A DNA stretch of 13,973 nt from an uncultured Selenomonadaceae bacterium (GCA_905236785.1 CAJOQC010000166.1:1-13973); one strand, 5' to 3'; positions 1 to 7,518 are shown, counted from the first letter of the stretch. The notes: generated by a model from the sequence alone, not told the origin. Translations and numbers: made by a program.

Positions 1-734
1 ACGTTCGCCCCGCATCCGTAGGCTTCTTTGGCCACGGCAAAACCCATTTTGCCGCTTGAATGATTGCCGATAAAACGCACGGGGTCAATGGGGGCGACTG
101 TCCCCCCCGCCGTTACGATTATTTTTTTCCCCGTCAAAGTTTTTTTTCTTTTCCCCCCGCTCTTTTCGGCCAAAAACTCCGCCGCCCGCGCAACAATTTG
201 CATAGGTTCGGGCAAACGCCCCGCGCCTATTGCGCCGCAAGCCAAAAGACCTTCGGCGGGGGGCAAAAGGAAAAATCCCCGCGCTGTTAAAGTTTCCATA
301 TTTTTTTGGGTCACGGGGTTTAGGTACATATTTGTGTTCATGGCGGGGGCGACGAACACGGGGGCGGTGGTGGCCAAAGTCACCGTCGATAACATATCGT
401 CGGCAATTCCTGCGGCGGCTTTGGCGATATAATTTGCCGTGGCCGGAGCGACAAGAAGCATATCCGCCAATTCGGCAAGAGCAATATGCTCCACATTTCT
501 TCCGGGTACGCGCTCCCACATATTCGTTACGACATCATGACCGCTGATTTCGGCAAAGGTGCGGGGCGCGACAAATTCGCAGGCCGCCCGCGTCATTATA
601 ACGTAAACATTTGCCCCCGCTTTTTTCAGTCGGCTTACGATTTCTGCGGCTTTATAGGCGGCTATGCCCCCCGTTACGCCAAGGACGATGTTTTTCCCCG
701 AAAAAACCGAAATATTGCTGTCCTCCCTATGCAT
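1..734 (-). CDS. coaBC: CoaBC (phosphopantothenoylcysteine decarboxylase/synthetase), 3' end outside window
   Basis: Bifunctional coenzyme A enzyme: the CoaC half decarboxylates 4'-phosphopantothenoylcysteine using FMN, and the CoaB half joins 4'-phosphopantothenate to cysteine. I translated 244 codons; the frame stays open to the left edge. Visible are a flavoprotein start (GVTGGIAAYKAAE, residues 19-31), the catalytic-His region NVEHIALAE (H83), PATANYIAK (97-105), the substrate-binding VAPAMNTNMY (128-137), the active-site Cys loop LACGAIGAGRLPEP (C166), a Lys/Gly-rich linker (190-204) and the first CoaB motif TAGGTVAPIDPVRF (208-221). Most of CoaB is off-window. The gene follows rpoZ by 9 bases, in the usual gmk-rpoZ-coaBC order. 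The ATG at 734 lacks a well-spaced ribosome-binding site. A strong AGGGAGG (728-722) sits inside the frame and points instead to an ATT at 713. Identity is certain; the start is not. Confidence 0.95.
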   Translation of the reverse strand, partial: MHREDSNISVFSGKNIVLGVTGGIAAYKAAEIVSRLKKAGANVYVIMTRAACEFVAPRTFAEISGHDVVTNMWERVPGRNVEHIALAELADMLLVAPATANYIAKAAAGIADDMLSTVTLATTAPVFVAPAMNTNMYLNPVTQKNMETLTARGFFLLPPAEGLLACGAIGAGRLPEPMQIVARAAEFLAEKSGGKRKKTLTGKKIIVTAGGTVAPIDPVRFIGNHSSGKMGFAVAKEAYGCGAN

Positions 735-743
735 GGCGCGCTG

Positions 744-1331
744 TCACTCCGCTGTTTTCTTGGGCGCGTCGATGATTACGTCGGACACGTCTTCGTTATA
801 TTCTTCGTCGCCCTTATCGCCGGCATCCTCGCTTTGGTTCGTGTTGTCGGTTTCCTCTTTGGTTTCCTCGGCGGTTTCGGTTGCCTCTTCGTTTTGAGCC
901 GGGGCTTCCTCGGCGGCTTCTTTTGGCACTTCCTCTGTTTTTTCTTCGGCTTCGGCCGTTTCGAGGTCGTCGTTTGCGGCGGTGTCGATTACGATTGTCG
1001 GCTCGCCCTCGTCATAATTTTCTTCGTCGAAGCCTTTGGCGGTTGCTTCGTCCTTTTCCGCGCCTTCTTCGGCCTTTTCGCCTTCGTCGTAGTTATCCTC
1101 TTTTTCGTTCTTGTCGTAAACCACCGTGTAGGTGATTTTCCCTTCAAGAATTTCCTCCAAGGCGTTGGTCACGTCCTTGGTGGAACGTTCTTCGGACTTT
1201 ACCTCCGACCCCACCAAAATTTGCCGCGCTCTTTTGGCGGCCAGCACCACCAAGGAATAACGGCTGTCGATTTTCTTCATCAACGCGTCGGTGGAAGGGT
1301 TTACCATGCTCATTACAACATCGTTTTTCAT
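744..1331 (-). CDS. rpoZ: RNA polymerase omega subunit with long acidic C-terminal tail
   Basis: Omega binds the beta' subunit and helps RNA polymerase assemble. Residues 7-72 match the omega fold: MVNPSTDALMKKIDSRYSLV at 9-28, then AAKRARQIL at 31-39 (the conserved AxRARQ helix), then TNALEEILEGKI (55-66). Omega proteins are usually about 65-90 residues; this one is 195. Residues 73-195 are low complexity, rich in Glu, Asp, Ala and Thr, with no predicted fold. NYDEGE occurs twice (80-85, 105-110), and hydrophobic patches TIVIDT (112-117) and DVIIDA (184-189) interrupt the acidic run. The frame is open throughout and ends 9 bases before coaBC, so the tail is not an obvious frameshift product. 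The start is ATG 1331, with GAGGTG 12 bases upstream at the end of gmk. ATG 1313 (residue 7) is closer to the usual family start but has no ribosome-binding site. Confidence 0.93.
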   Translation of the reverse strand: MKNDVVMSMVNPSTDALMKKIDSRYSLVVLAAKRARQILVGSEVKSEERSTKDVTNALEEILEGKITYTVVYDKNEKEDNYDEGEKAEEGAEKDEATAKGFDEENYDEGEPTIVIDTAANDDLETAEAEEKTEEVPKEAAEEAPAQNEEATETAEETKEETDNTNQSEDAGDKGDEEYNEDVSDVIIDAPKKTAE

Positions 1332-1340
1332 GCTAAAAAA

Positions 1341-1967
1341 TCACACCTCATATTCGGCAAAAATTTCCTCTTTGTCCCGTTCGTTTATCTTGCAATGCTC
1401 GGCGGTGATGATGGCCTCAAGGCGCAAGACGGCCTTTTCCACTTCATCGTTTACCACGGCATAGCGATATTTTTTCCCAACGGCAATTTCCTGCGCCGCC
1501 GACGCGAGCCGTTTATTTAGTTCGTCTTCGTTTTCCGTGCCGCGTCCTTTAATGCGCCGTTTCAGTTCCTCCATGGATGGGGGCAACAAAAAGACAAACA
1601 CGCCGTCGGGGCATTTGTCCATGACCTTTAACGCCCCCTGAGTGTCTATCTCAAGGAGAACATCAACCCCCGCCGCCCGCTTTTCTTCGATTTTTGCCAA
1701 GGGCGTTCCGTAATAATTATCATAAACCTTCGCCCATTCCAAAAAGCCGTCTTTTTCGATAAGTCCTTCAAATTCTTCCCGTGTCATAAAATGATAATTT
1801 ACGCCGTTTTTTTCGCCGGGGCGCGGCTTACGGGTGGTGGCCGAAACAGAATAGGAAATGTCGGCGTTTTTTTCCAAAAGCGCGTTAAGCACCGTGCCTT
1901 TCCCCGTGCCCGATGCGCCGGACACCACAATCAAAAGTCCCTTTTTCACGAAACTCCCCCCATTCAT
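1341..1967 (-). CDS. gmk: Guanylate kinase
   Basis: Phosphorylates GMP to GDP with ATP, in the cytoplasmic purine salvage and GTP supply route. The 208 residues match the family length. The P-loop is GASGTGKGT (17-25). The GMP-binding region begins [10 protein letters not shown] (43-52), followed by the lid and core motifs EIDTQGA (106-112), FLLPPS (126-131) and RGTE (142-145). The ATG at 1967 overlaps the remA stop (ATGA), suggesting translational coupling. An alternative GTG at 1949 follows GGGGGGAG by only 4 bases and would give a shorter N-terminus closer to the P-loop. Both starts are in frame, so only six residues are in doubt. Followed by rpoZ after 9 bases. Confidence 0.97.
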   Translation of the reverse strand: MNGGSFVKKGLLIVVSGASGTGKGTVLNALLEKNADISYSVSATTRKPRPGEKNGVNYHFMTREEFEGLIEKDGFLEWAKVYDNYYGTPLAKIEEKRAAGVDVLLEIDTQGALKVMDKCPDGVFVFLLPPSMEELKRRIKGRGTENEDELNKRLASAAQEIAVGKKYRYAVVNDEVEKAVLRLEAIITAEHCKINERDKEEIFAEYEV

Positions 1968-2209
1968 TCGTCGCCGTTAAGACGCGCCGCCACCGTTTCC
2001 GGCTGTAGCGCGGACAAAATCACATGGTCGCTGTCGCACAAAACCACCGACCTTTTTTTGCGTCCTTGGGTTGCGTCGATAAGTCGGCCGTTTTCTTTGG
2101 CAACCTGCACAATTCGTTTTATCGGCGCAGGTTCGGGGTTCACCACGCAAATTATTCGGTTGGCCGATACAAGATTGCCAAGACCCAAGTTAATGAGCTT
2201 TACTTTCAT
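1964..2209 (-). CDS. remA: RemA family (DUF370) DNA-binding regulator
   Basis: Small protein of 81 residues matching the RemA/DUF370 family. In Bacillus subtilis RemA activates extracellular-matrix and osmoprotection operons by binding DNA as an oligomer; its targets here are unknown. Hallmarks visible are [18 protein letters not shown] (6-23), the SPES-like segment [12 protein letters not shown] (24-35), [15 protein letters not shown] (43-57) and [16 protein letters not shown] (59-74). It sits between yicC and gmk, the position usual in Bacillota, 20 bases after the yicC stop and overlapping gmk by four. The only Shine-Dalgarno-like sequence (AGGGAA) is 14 bases from the ATG, so translation may rely partly on coupling to yicC. 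Confidence 0.95.
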   Translation of the reverse strand: MKVKLINLGLGNLVSANRIICVVNPEPAPIKRIVQVAKENGRLIDATQGRKKRSVVLCDSDHVILSALQPETVAARLNGDE

Positions 2210-2229
2210 AAAATGTTCACAAATTCCCT

Positions 2230-3126
2230 TTACTCTATATTTTGCACCTGTTCGCGGAGCTTTTCAAGTTCGTTCTTAATTTCCGCCACCAAGGTGGCCG
2301 CCGCAAAATTGTTGGCTTTAGAGCCGACGGTGTTTACTTCGCGGTTCATTTCCTGCAACAGGAACTCAAGTTTTCTCCCCACAGGTTCGTCGCTACCTTC
2401 CATTATAGCAGAAAATTGGTCAAAATGGCTGTTTAATCTTACAATTTCTTCGTCGAAATTTACCTTGTCGGCATATATGGCAACTTCCTGCACAATTCGC
2501 GTTTGGCTCGCTTCTTTTAATTCCTCGGCGGCATCTTGGGGAAGAAATTCCGCCAAGATTTTTTTCAGCCGTTCCCTATATTGTTCGACAATAACGGGGG
2601 AATAACCTTTTAATTCTTCGGTCAATTTTTTTAATGTATCAAGACGCGCCGCAAAATCCTCATAAATATTTTTCCCTTCGGCGCGGCGCATGGCGCAAAG
2701 ATTTTCCATGGCGCGGGCAAAGGCGGGGAGCAACACTTCCTCTGCCCCCGGCAGATTAAATTCTTCCTCCGCCGCAAAAACCTCGGGATAGGCGGCAATC
2801 TGCGCCACATCCGTCACCCTGGGCAGTCGCAGAGCGTCGCTCACTTCGTTTAGGGCGTTATGGTAGGCAATGGCAAGGTCTTTGTTTACTTTTACGGAGA
2901 TATTTCGCCGTCGTTTGTCCGACAAAGCAATCCGCGCATCGAATTTGCCCCGCGCCGCGTATTTTTTCACTGTTCGCCGCAAGCTGTCCTCGGCGGCGAA
3001 CAAAATTCGCGGCATGAAAAAATTTGTTTCCAAAAAACGTTGATTTACGGATTTTATTTCGACGTGGACTTTATAATCATCATTTTCGACCTCCGCCGCG
3101 CCGAACCCGGTCATGCTTAAAATCAT
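2230..3126 (-). CDS. yicC: YicC/YloC family endoribonuclease
   Basis: 298 residues, full length for the YicC family, which consists of metal-dependent endoribonucleases acting on RNA in the cytoplasm. The N-terminus MILSMTGFG (1-9) and [12 protein letters not shown] (23-34) are the family's signature start. The C-terminal signature [27 protein letters not shown] block lies at about 250-272, where the acidic and Asn residues typical of the DUF1732 end are present. The middle (about 155-230) is helical and charged. The ATG overlaps the dapF stop (ATGA), so the gene is probably translated by coupling. It heads the common yicC-remA-gmk-rpoZ-coaBC string. Family identity is clear from sequence; the precise RNA targets in this organism are not. 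Confidence 0.93.
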   Translation of the reverse strand: MILSMTGFGAAEVENDDYKVHVEIKSVNQRFLETNFFMPRILFAAEDSLRRTVKKYAARGKFDARIALSDKRRRNISVKVNKDLAIAYHNALNEVSDALRLPRVTDVAQIAAYPEVFAAEEEFNLPGAEEVLLPAFARAMENLCAMRRAEGKNIYEDFAARLDTLKKLTEELKGYSPVIVEQYRERLKKILAEFLPQDAAEELKEASQTRIVQEVAIYADKVNFDEEIVRLNSHFDQFSAIMEGSDEPVGRKLEFLLQEMNREVNTVGSKANNFAAATLVAEIKNELEKLREQVQNIE

Positions 3127-3956
3127 AAATTACCGCGTACCTCGCCTTCAAAAACCAATTCGGCATCCCCCGTCATATACAGGCGGTTGTTGTCCTTCCA
3201 TTCCACCGTCAGCTGGCCACCGTCAAGTATTATCACGGCTTTTTTCTCCGTTCGCCCCGTCAGCGCGCCCGCCGCCAAAGTGGCGCATGACCCGGTGCCG
3301 CAGGCCAATGTTATGGCCGCGCCCCGCTCCCAAACTCTCATTCGCACATGGGTTTTGTCGATTATTTGGGCAAATTCGGTGTTGACCCGCTCGGGGAAAA
3401 ACTCATGATGCTCAAAAAGCGTCCCCAGATGCTCAATACCGCAAGTTTTTATGTCATCGCAAAAAACAACGCAATGGGGGTTGCCCATGGAAACGCAGGT
3501 CACGTTGAAATTTTTGCCGTCAACCTCAAGCGGGTATTCAATCACTTTGCCCTGCGCCTTGACGGGGATTTTTTCCCCCTCCAATATCGGCTCGCCCATG
3601 TCAACCTCTACAAGTTCCGCGCCGTTTTCGCCGGTTATTATTTTGGGGCGCATTACCCCCGCTTTGGTGGCCACGGAAAATTCTTTCCCGTCGGCAAAGC
3701 CAAAGTCATAGAGATACTTGGCAAAACAACGGATACCGTTGCCGCACATCTGCGCCTCCGTGCCGTCGGCGTTAAAAATCCGCATGGTAAAGTCGGCGTT
3801 TTCTCCGGGCAAAACATACAAAACTCCGTCTGCGCCGATGCCATAATGACGATCGCAGAATGTTTTTGCCGTTGCCGCAAAATCCGCAACATTTTCCTTT
3901 CGGCAATCAACAAGAACAAAATCATTGCCGCAACCCTGCCATTTGGTAAATCTCAT
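3123..3956 (-). CDS. dapF: Diaminopimelate epimerase
   Basis: Converts LL-diaminopimelate to meso-diaminopimelate, for lysine synthesis and for peptidoglycan cross-links. It is a cofactor-independent two-cysteine racemase. At 277 residues it is full length. The first catalytic Cys lies in MCGNGIRC (C71) and the second in ACGTGSCA (C219). Substrate-binding stretches GCGNDFVLVD (8-17), GIGADG (39-44), NADGTEAQ (62-69), GNPHCV (158-163) and ERGAAITLACG (210-220) are all present. The ATG follows GGGGGAT with about 5 bases between. The gene is the first of the dapF-yicC-remA-gmk-rpoZ-coaBC run, after a 102-base gap from the transporter gene. It may have its own promoter there, but I could not see a convincing one. 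Confidence 0.97.
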   Translation of the reverse strand: MRFTKWQGCGNDFVLVDCRKENVADFAATAKTFCDRHYGIGADGVLYVLPGENADFTMRIFNADGTEAQMCGNGIRCFAKYLYDFGFADGKEFSVATKAGVMRPKIITGENGAELVEVDMGEPILEGEKIPVKAQGKVIEYPLEVDGKNFNVTCVSMGNPHCVVFCDDIKTCGIEHLGTLFEHHEFFPERVNTEFAQIIDKTHVRMRVWERGAAITLACGTGSCATLAAGALTGRTEKKAVIILDGGQLTVEWKDNNRLYMTGDAELVFEGEVRGNL

Positions 3957-4058
3957 ACAAATCCCCCGTTTGTCAGATAGGTGTTTTCATGTTATTTTTC
4001 AACGAAAGAGAAAAAAAGGCAACTTTTTGCATATCATCTTTTTGTCATTTTATATCCT

Positions 4059-5426
4059 TTAAGCCGTTGGCGCAACTTGTTCTTTTCGCCGTTCGATTAT
4101 TCGCCGAAACTTGCCCCGAACCACAAAAAAGGAAGCGGCAAGCGGCACACAGGCGCCAAACCATGCCAAGGGGTTGGCAAAACACGCCCCCAAAAAGCCG
4201 AACCACTCAACCAAAATTATGGCCGCCGCCGCCCGCATAAACAGTTCGATTATGCCCGCAATCGTCGGCACGGTGCTTTGGCCTAAGCCCTGCAAGGTGC
4301 AACGAAAGATAAACAGCAACGCAAGAATCCAATAGCATACTCCGTTCACCGTGAGATAAGTTTTGCCGTAAGCTATTACTTCTTCTTGCCCATCGCCGAC
4401 AAAAAGACGCATTATCTCCGTGCCGAAAGCAATGTTAAACGCCCCCGCCAAAATCGCAAAACCCACGGACATATAAACGCATTTTTTCACGCCTTCCACA
4501 ATACGCTCGTATTTCCTCGCCCCGTAATTTTGCGCCGTGTACGCCGCCATTGCCATGCCGAAACTCATCATGGGCATCATGGCTATGGCGTCCACCTTTT
4601 GCGAAGCGGCGTAAGAGGCCACTGCCAACGCACCCAAATTGTTGAGGGCAATTTGCAAAATAACCGCGCCGATGGCGATAATCGACGCCTGAAACCCCAT
4701 GGGCAAGCCGATCTTTAGATGAGCGCGGATAATCTTCCCGTCAAGATGCCAATCTTCGCGCCTTATACGCAACACGGGAATTTTTTTCACGATGAAAACA
4801 AAACAAATAACGTTGCCGATAAACTGTGATGCCACGGTGGCAAGAGCCGCGCCGGGTATGCCCCACTCCAAAATCAAAATCGCCACCGGCTCCAAGATTA
4901 TGTTTATTATAAGAGCCGTCGCCAAAATTACGGTGGGCATCTTGCTGTCCCCCAAGGCGCGGATAATGTTCGTTTGCATTTGCAAGAAAACAAACATGAC
5001 GATGCCGCCGTAAACGATTTCTATGAAGGACACCGCCCCCTCCAAGATTTCGGCGGGGGTTTGCATAAATACGAGAATGTCGCGGCAAAAGGCGACCCCC
5101 ACCGCCGTCAGCGCAACCGATGCCGCAAGGCTTAACACAATGCAAACCACCGCGCTTTTTCTTACGCCTTCTTCGTCCTTTGCCCCGAACCGCTGGCCGG
5201 TGCAAATGGAAAAGCCGCTTGTCATGCCGATGACAAAGCCCAGCATCAAAAACATCAAACTGCCCGTGCAGCCGACGGCGGCCAACGCCTCCACCCCCAA
5301 AAACCGCCCGACTATGAGAGTATCCACAAAGGCGTAAAGCTGTTGGAAAATATTGCCGGCGATAAGGGGCAGGGTGAAAAACAAAATGAGCTTGGCCGGC
5401 TCGCCGTCGGTCAAATTTTTAGTCAT
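4059..5426 (-). CDS. MATE family efflux transporter
   Basis: 455-residue integral membrane protein of the MATE (multidrug and toxic compound extrusion) family, expected to export organic compounds in exchange for Na+ or H+. It begins in the typical way: LTDGEPAKLILFFTLPLIAG (5-24), then NIFQQLYAFVDTLIVGRFLG (25-44). The second half repeats the pattern (HLKIGLPMGFQASIIAIG from about 236, then SQKVDAIAMMPMMSFGMAMA). About twelve hydrophobic segments occur in two halves of six, with a basic C-terminal tail. GAGGG precedes the ATG by about 7 bases. It starts 16 bases after the DUF218 gene and is probably co-transcribed with it. Closest in style to the NorM/DinF-like MATE proteins of Bacillota; the substrate cannot be read from sequence. 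Confidence 0.93.
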   Translation of the reverse strand: MTKNLTDGEPAKLILFFTLPLIAGNIFQQLYAFVDTLIVGRFLGVEALAAVGCTGSLMFLMLGFVIGMTSGFSICTGQRFGAKDEEGVRKSAVVCIVLSLAASVALTAVGVAFCRDILVFMQTPAEILEGAVSFIEIVYGGIVMFVFLQMQTNIIRALGDSKMPTVILATALIINIILEPVAILILEWGIPGAALATVASQFIGNVICFVFIVKKIPVLRIRREDWHLDGKIIRAHLKIGLPMGFQASIIAIGAVILQIALNNLGALAVASYAASQKVDAIAMMPMMSFGMAMAAYTAQNYGARKYERIVEGVKKCVYMSVGFAILAGAFNIAFGTEIMRLFVGDGQEEVIAYGKTYLTVNGVCYWILALLFIFRCTLQGLGQSTVPTIAGIIELFMRAAAAIILVEWFGFLGACFANPLAWFGACVPLAASFFVVRGKFRRIIERRKEQVAPTA

Positions 5427-5442
5427 ATATTTGCCCTCATGT

Positions 5443-6201
5443 TCATTCGATATATTTTGTCACAAAAGTTCTAAGGGATTCTTGAAGCACCGTAACATTG
5501 GCAAGGAGCGCTTCCGTTTGCGGCCGCAGTTTTGTGTAGTGAAAAACCGGCCGTTTGCTTACCATGTAATCGGCGGGGTAGGGCGCGACCTTTACGCCCG
5601 CTTTTTCAAAGTTCAAAACGGCGCGGCGCATATGAAAGGCGCTTGTCACCAAAATTGGTGTGGCAAAATTCTTCTCCCGCAAAATTTCGGCGGTAAAGGC
5701 GGCGTTTTGCGAAGTGTTGACGCTTTTGTCCTCCAAAATTATTTTGTCTTCGGGTACGCCCAAACTTATGAGCATCCTTTTGGCGATAACGGCCTCCGCG
5801 CCGCTGTCGGCGTAAACTTGCCCGCCGGAAACAATCACGGGCAGATTAAGTTTCCTTTGCAACCTCACCGCCGTCAGCAACCTGTTGGCCGGCGCGGAGC
5901 AAAGCGCGCCTTCTCCGTCCACGTCCGGCACGTCGGGCATTGCGCCGCCGCCAAGCATGATTATAACGTCTCCTGTTGGGTTTCCCGGCGGTTCGTATGC
6001 GCTCTCTAACGCGCCCAAAAATTTTTCCGCCACAAAACCGGTGCAAAGAAGATAAAAAACAAAGGTCAAGCCGCAAATATAAAGGGCAATTTCCTTCGCT
6101 CCGTATTTTTTCTGCGCCCTATAGGCCGCAAAAAGAAACAAAATTATAAAAATCCCCGGCGGCAACACCCAGCTTGCGCCGAATTTTAGCAAATATACCA
6201 T
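5443..6201 (-). CDS. DUF218 membrane protein (YdcF/SanA/ElyC-like)
   Basis: 252 residues: two membrane segments (about 11-28 and 36-57), then one DUF218 domain. DUF218 landmarks are the strand and loop DVIIMLGGG (78-86), SAPANRL (102-108), PVIVSGGQ (121-128), EDKSVNTSQNA (157-167) and PILVTSAFHMRRA (182-194). Family members such as SanA and ElyC affect envelope integrity and peptidoglycan or lipid-carrier metabolism; the chemistry is not settled. The architecture of two TM helices plus a soluble domain is ElyC-like. The ATG is preceded by GAGG at 7 bases, and an extended -10 promoter lies about 65 bases upstream. The MATE gene follows after 16 bases. The envelope role is inferred from the family. 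Confidence 0.88.
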   Translation of the reverse strand: MVYLLKFGASWVLPPGIFIILFLFAAYRAQKKYGAKEIALYICGLTFVFYLLCTGFVAEKFLGALESAYEPPGNPTGDVIIMLGGGAMPDVPDVDGEGALCSAPANRLLTAVRLQRKLNLPVIVSGGQVYADSGAEAVIAKRMLISLGVPEDKIILEDKSVNTSQNAAFTAEILREKNFATPILVTSAFHMRRAVLNFEKAGVKVAPYPADYMVSKRPVFHYTKLRPQTEALLANVTVLQESLRTFVTKYIE

Positions 6202-6264
6202 TAAGAAACCTCAAACACATCAAAGCAATTATGAAGGAATATAAAATTAAATCGCGAATAATCA

Positions 6265-6293
6265 ATCATACCACAATTATTTTAATATGAAAA
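6265..6293 (-). promoter_or_regulatory. Probable sigma-70/SigA promoter for the DUF218-MATE pair
   Basis: On the minus strand, a -35 element TTTTCA (6293-6288, 4/6 to consensus) is followed after exactly 17 bases by TATGAT (6270-6265, 5/6). TGG immediately before the -10 makes it an extended -10 promoter. Transcription would start near 6258, giving a leader of about 57 nt to the ATG at 6201. It lies in the 116-base divergent gap; I could not find an equally good promoter for the plus-strand cupin in the same gap. Confidence 0.5.
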
Positions 6294-6317
6294 CAAGGAT
6301 ATTAAGGAGAATTTACC

Positions 6318-6662
6318 ATGGCATTCATCGAAAAAAACATCGTAAAAGCGCAAAACAAAGCCGGCGGAAAGGGCGAAATAACCATAAAGCATCTTTTGGG
6401 GGCAAAAGAGCTTGACAACAAATGCGCCATGTTCGCCGAAGTGACCATCCCCCCCCACGCCTCAATCGGCATCCACGAACATCACGGCAACACCGAAACT
6501 TATTACATACTGCGCGGCACAGCCCTCTACAACGACAACGGCGCGGAAAAAACCATATCGGCGGGGGAAGTGACCTTTTGCCCCGACGGGGAAAAGCACG
6601 GCATTGAAAATATCTCGGACACCGAGGATTTGGTGTTTATGGCCGTTATCATCAACAAGTGA
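6318..6662 (+). CDS. Small single-domain cupin protein
   Basis: 114-residue protein, essentially one cupin barrel. Cupin motif 1 is complete: G51, H53, H55, E60, then G67 (GIHEHHGNTETYYILRG). Motif 2 is also complete: G83, P89, G91, H94 and N98 (GEVTFCPDGEKHGIEN). The three His and one Glu (H53, H55, E60, H94) form the expected metal site. Substrate is unknown; small cupins range from sugar or amino-acid binding to dioxygenase or isomerase activity. The start is firm: AAGGAGA (6304-6310) seven bases before ATG. It is the only plus-strand gene in the window and a single-gene unit ending 78 bases before a strong bidirectional terminator. The codon and base style matches its neighbours, so there is no sign of recent transfer. 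Confidence 0.9.
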   Translation: MAFIEKNIVKAQNKAGGKGEITIKHLLGAKELDNKCAMFAEVTIPPHASIGIHEHHGNTETYYILRGTALYNDNGAEKTISAGEVTFCPDGEKHGIENISDTEDLVFMAVIINK

Positions 6663-6666
6663 TGCC

Positions 6667-6712
6667 ACTCTTCGATTAAGATAGAAGAGTAGCAATATAG
6701 TGCTTGCTTTAC
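6667..6712. repeat. Repeat block A, copy 1 (ACTCTTC hairpin plus GCTTGCTTTAC)
   Basis: A hairpin with arms ACTCTTC (6667-6673) and GAAGAGT (6684-6690) is followed by GCTTGCTTTAC (6702-6712). A second version occurs at 7451-7518: there ACTCTTC is again followed by ATTAA and the same exact 11-mer. The loop and spacer differ between copies. The order is the same in both, and each copy is followed by further hairpins. Seen directly; the origin (mobile repeat or structured RNA) is unknown. Confidence 0.55.
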
Positions 6713-6739
6713 CGATAAAAAGATTGTTTTGTTTTTGAA

Positions 6740-6779
6740 AAAACTGCCGCGTGAAAAAATGCTTTCACGCGGCAGTTTT
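6740..6779. terminator. Strong bidirectional intrinsic terminator
   Basis: A perfect 17-bp stem: AAAACTGCCGCGTGAAA (6740-6756) and its complement (6763-6779) around a 6-base loop AAATGC. Read on the minus strand the stem runs into TTTTTT; on the plus strand it ends in TTTT. It lies between the convergent cupin gene and the orphan gene at 6842-7366 and can end transcripts from both sides. Confidence 0.88.
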
Positions 6780-6800
6780 CATAAAAAGTTACGATAGCAC

Positions 6801-6838
6801 TACTTGACGTAGAAAAGTACACTTTTTTACGTCAAGTA
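6801..6838. repeat. Hairpin with conserved loop, copy 1
   Basis: Arms TACTTGACGTA (6801-6811) and TACGTCAAGTA (6828-6838) pair perfectly over 11 bp around GAAAAGTACACTTTTT. It begins four bases after the stop of the orphan gene in the minus direction and has no direct U-tract, so it looks like a 3' UTR hairpin or repeat rather than the terminator. Its loop is nearly the same as that of the hairpin at 7552-7585, while the stem sequence differs. Confidence 0.6.
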
Positions 6839-6841
6839 ACT

Positions 6842-7366
6842 TCAGCGGTTAAATACCACTACATGGTCTTCTTCGCGGATACCAACAAGTTTGTCTGCTA
6901 ATTTAATCTGTTGCACATTGCCTAATGTACGCTCGATTACTTCTTCCTGGGCGGCGCGAAAATCCGGATCCATTCGCTCGCCGGCTGTTGCATCCATTAT
7001 GAGGGTGTCGCCGCAACGTTCTTTCACGAGGGACACGGTAAGCATTATCTCGCCCCGAGAAATTGTCTTTAAGTCCCGTTTGATATGGAAAAATCCCAAT
7101 TCTCCCTGAATATCCATGGAAAAATCGATGCCCGTTTCGCCGTAACCCTCCAGGGCTTGGTAGGCAGCTATGCTTTCGCCCAAAAAATTTGCCAACTCGT
7201 CAAACGCTTTTTGACTCATGGGATTTTTTAATGTGAAAGTGAGACTTACTGTTTCGGTGTTGGGATCGTAGGACACCGAAGTTATCTCCGGGCAACATAC
7301 GAGTATTGCCGCCAAAAGGTTTATGCCGTCGGGGTTAGACTGTTTTTGTTTGTTAAATCCCCACAT
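6842..7366 (-). CDS. Unrecognised cytoplasmic protein, 174 residues
   Basis: I do not recognise a family. The best start is ATG 7366, because GAAGGTGA lies six bases upstream. The frame opens earlier (ATG 7417 and 7381), but those have no ribosome-binding site. The protein begins MWGFNKQKQSNPDG, has no signal peptide or membrane segment, and mixes strands and helices. There is a strand-like SVSYDPNTETVSLTFTLK (30-47), a helix (52-72), a strand-like GIDFSMDIQGELGFFHIKRD (79-98), a further strand EIMLTVSLVKE (106-116), and a charged helical C-terminal part with RAAQEEVIERTLGNVQQIK (137-155). This alternation could be a small alpha/beta domain. It lies downstream of rny but has its own likely promoter (7628-7657) and terminator (6740-6779), so it is probably a single-gene unit with a long leader. 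The gene itself is certain enough from length, ribosome-binding site and position; the function is unknown. Confidence 0.72.
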   Translation of the reverse strand: MWGFNKQKQSNPDGINLLAAILVCCPEITSVSYDPNTETVSLTFTLKNPMSQKAFDELANFLGESIAAYQALEGYGETGIDFSMDIQGELGFFHIKRDLKTISRGEIMLTVSLVKERCGDTLIMDATAGERMDPDFRAAQEEVIERTLGNVQQIKLADKLVGIREEDHVVVFNR

Positions 7367-7450
7367 AAAAATCACCTTCATAGCCCAACCGCCGCAAATG
7401 CCTTTTTGATGAAACACTTGCGAAACAACTTTCTAACAAGCCATAGTCCT

Positions 7451-7518
7451 ACTCTTCAATTAAAATTGCAAAATTGGATAATTTCATTTGAAGAGCCGCA
7501 AGCTGACGCTTGCTTTAC
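7451..7518. repeat. Repeat block B, copy 2 (CTCTTCAA hairpin, GCAAGC hairpin, GCTTGCTTTAC)
   Basis: Arms CTCTTCAA (7452-7459) and TTGAAGAG (7488-7495) form a hairpin with a 28-base AT-rich loop. Next is a tight stem GCAAGC (7498-7503), loop TGAC, GCTTGC (7508-7513), running into TTTAC. The left edge (ACTCTTC then ATTAA) and the 11-mer GCTTGCTTTAC (7508-7518) match block A at 6667-6712 in the same order and orientation. Confidence 0.55.

Noticed and set aside
486..1520. 344-codon open frame on the plus strand
   Set aside because: It lies opposite rpoZ, coaBC and gmk. The Glu-rich omega tail gives Phe/Leu codons on the other strand, which keeps the frame open and looks falsely like a membrane protein. 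No family match or ribosome-binding site.
3974..4002. Possible dapF promoter TTGAAA-17-TATCTG on the minus strand
   Set aside because: The -10 matches only three of six positions and lacks the key final T; spacing alone is not enough.
4014..4035. A/T hairpin AAAAAG-TTGC-CTTTTT after the MATE gene as a terminator
   Set aside because: The stem has one G-C pair only, so it is too weak to call as an intrinsic terminator.
4059..6201. MATE plus DUF218 pair as a novel resistance module
   Set aside because: Both are common families, and adjacency with a shared promoter is not enough to propose a joint function.
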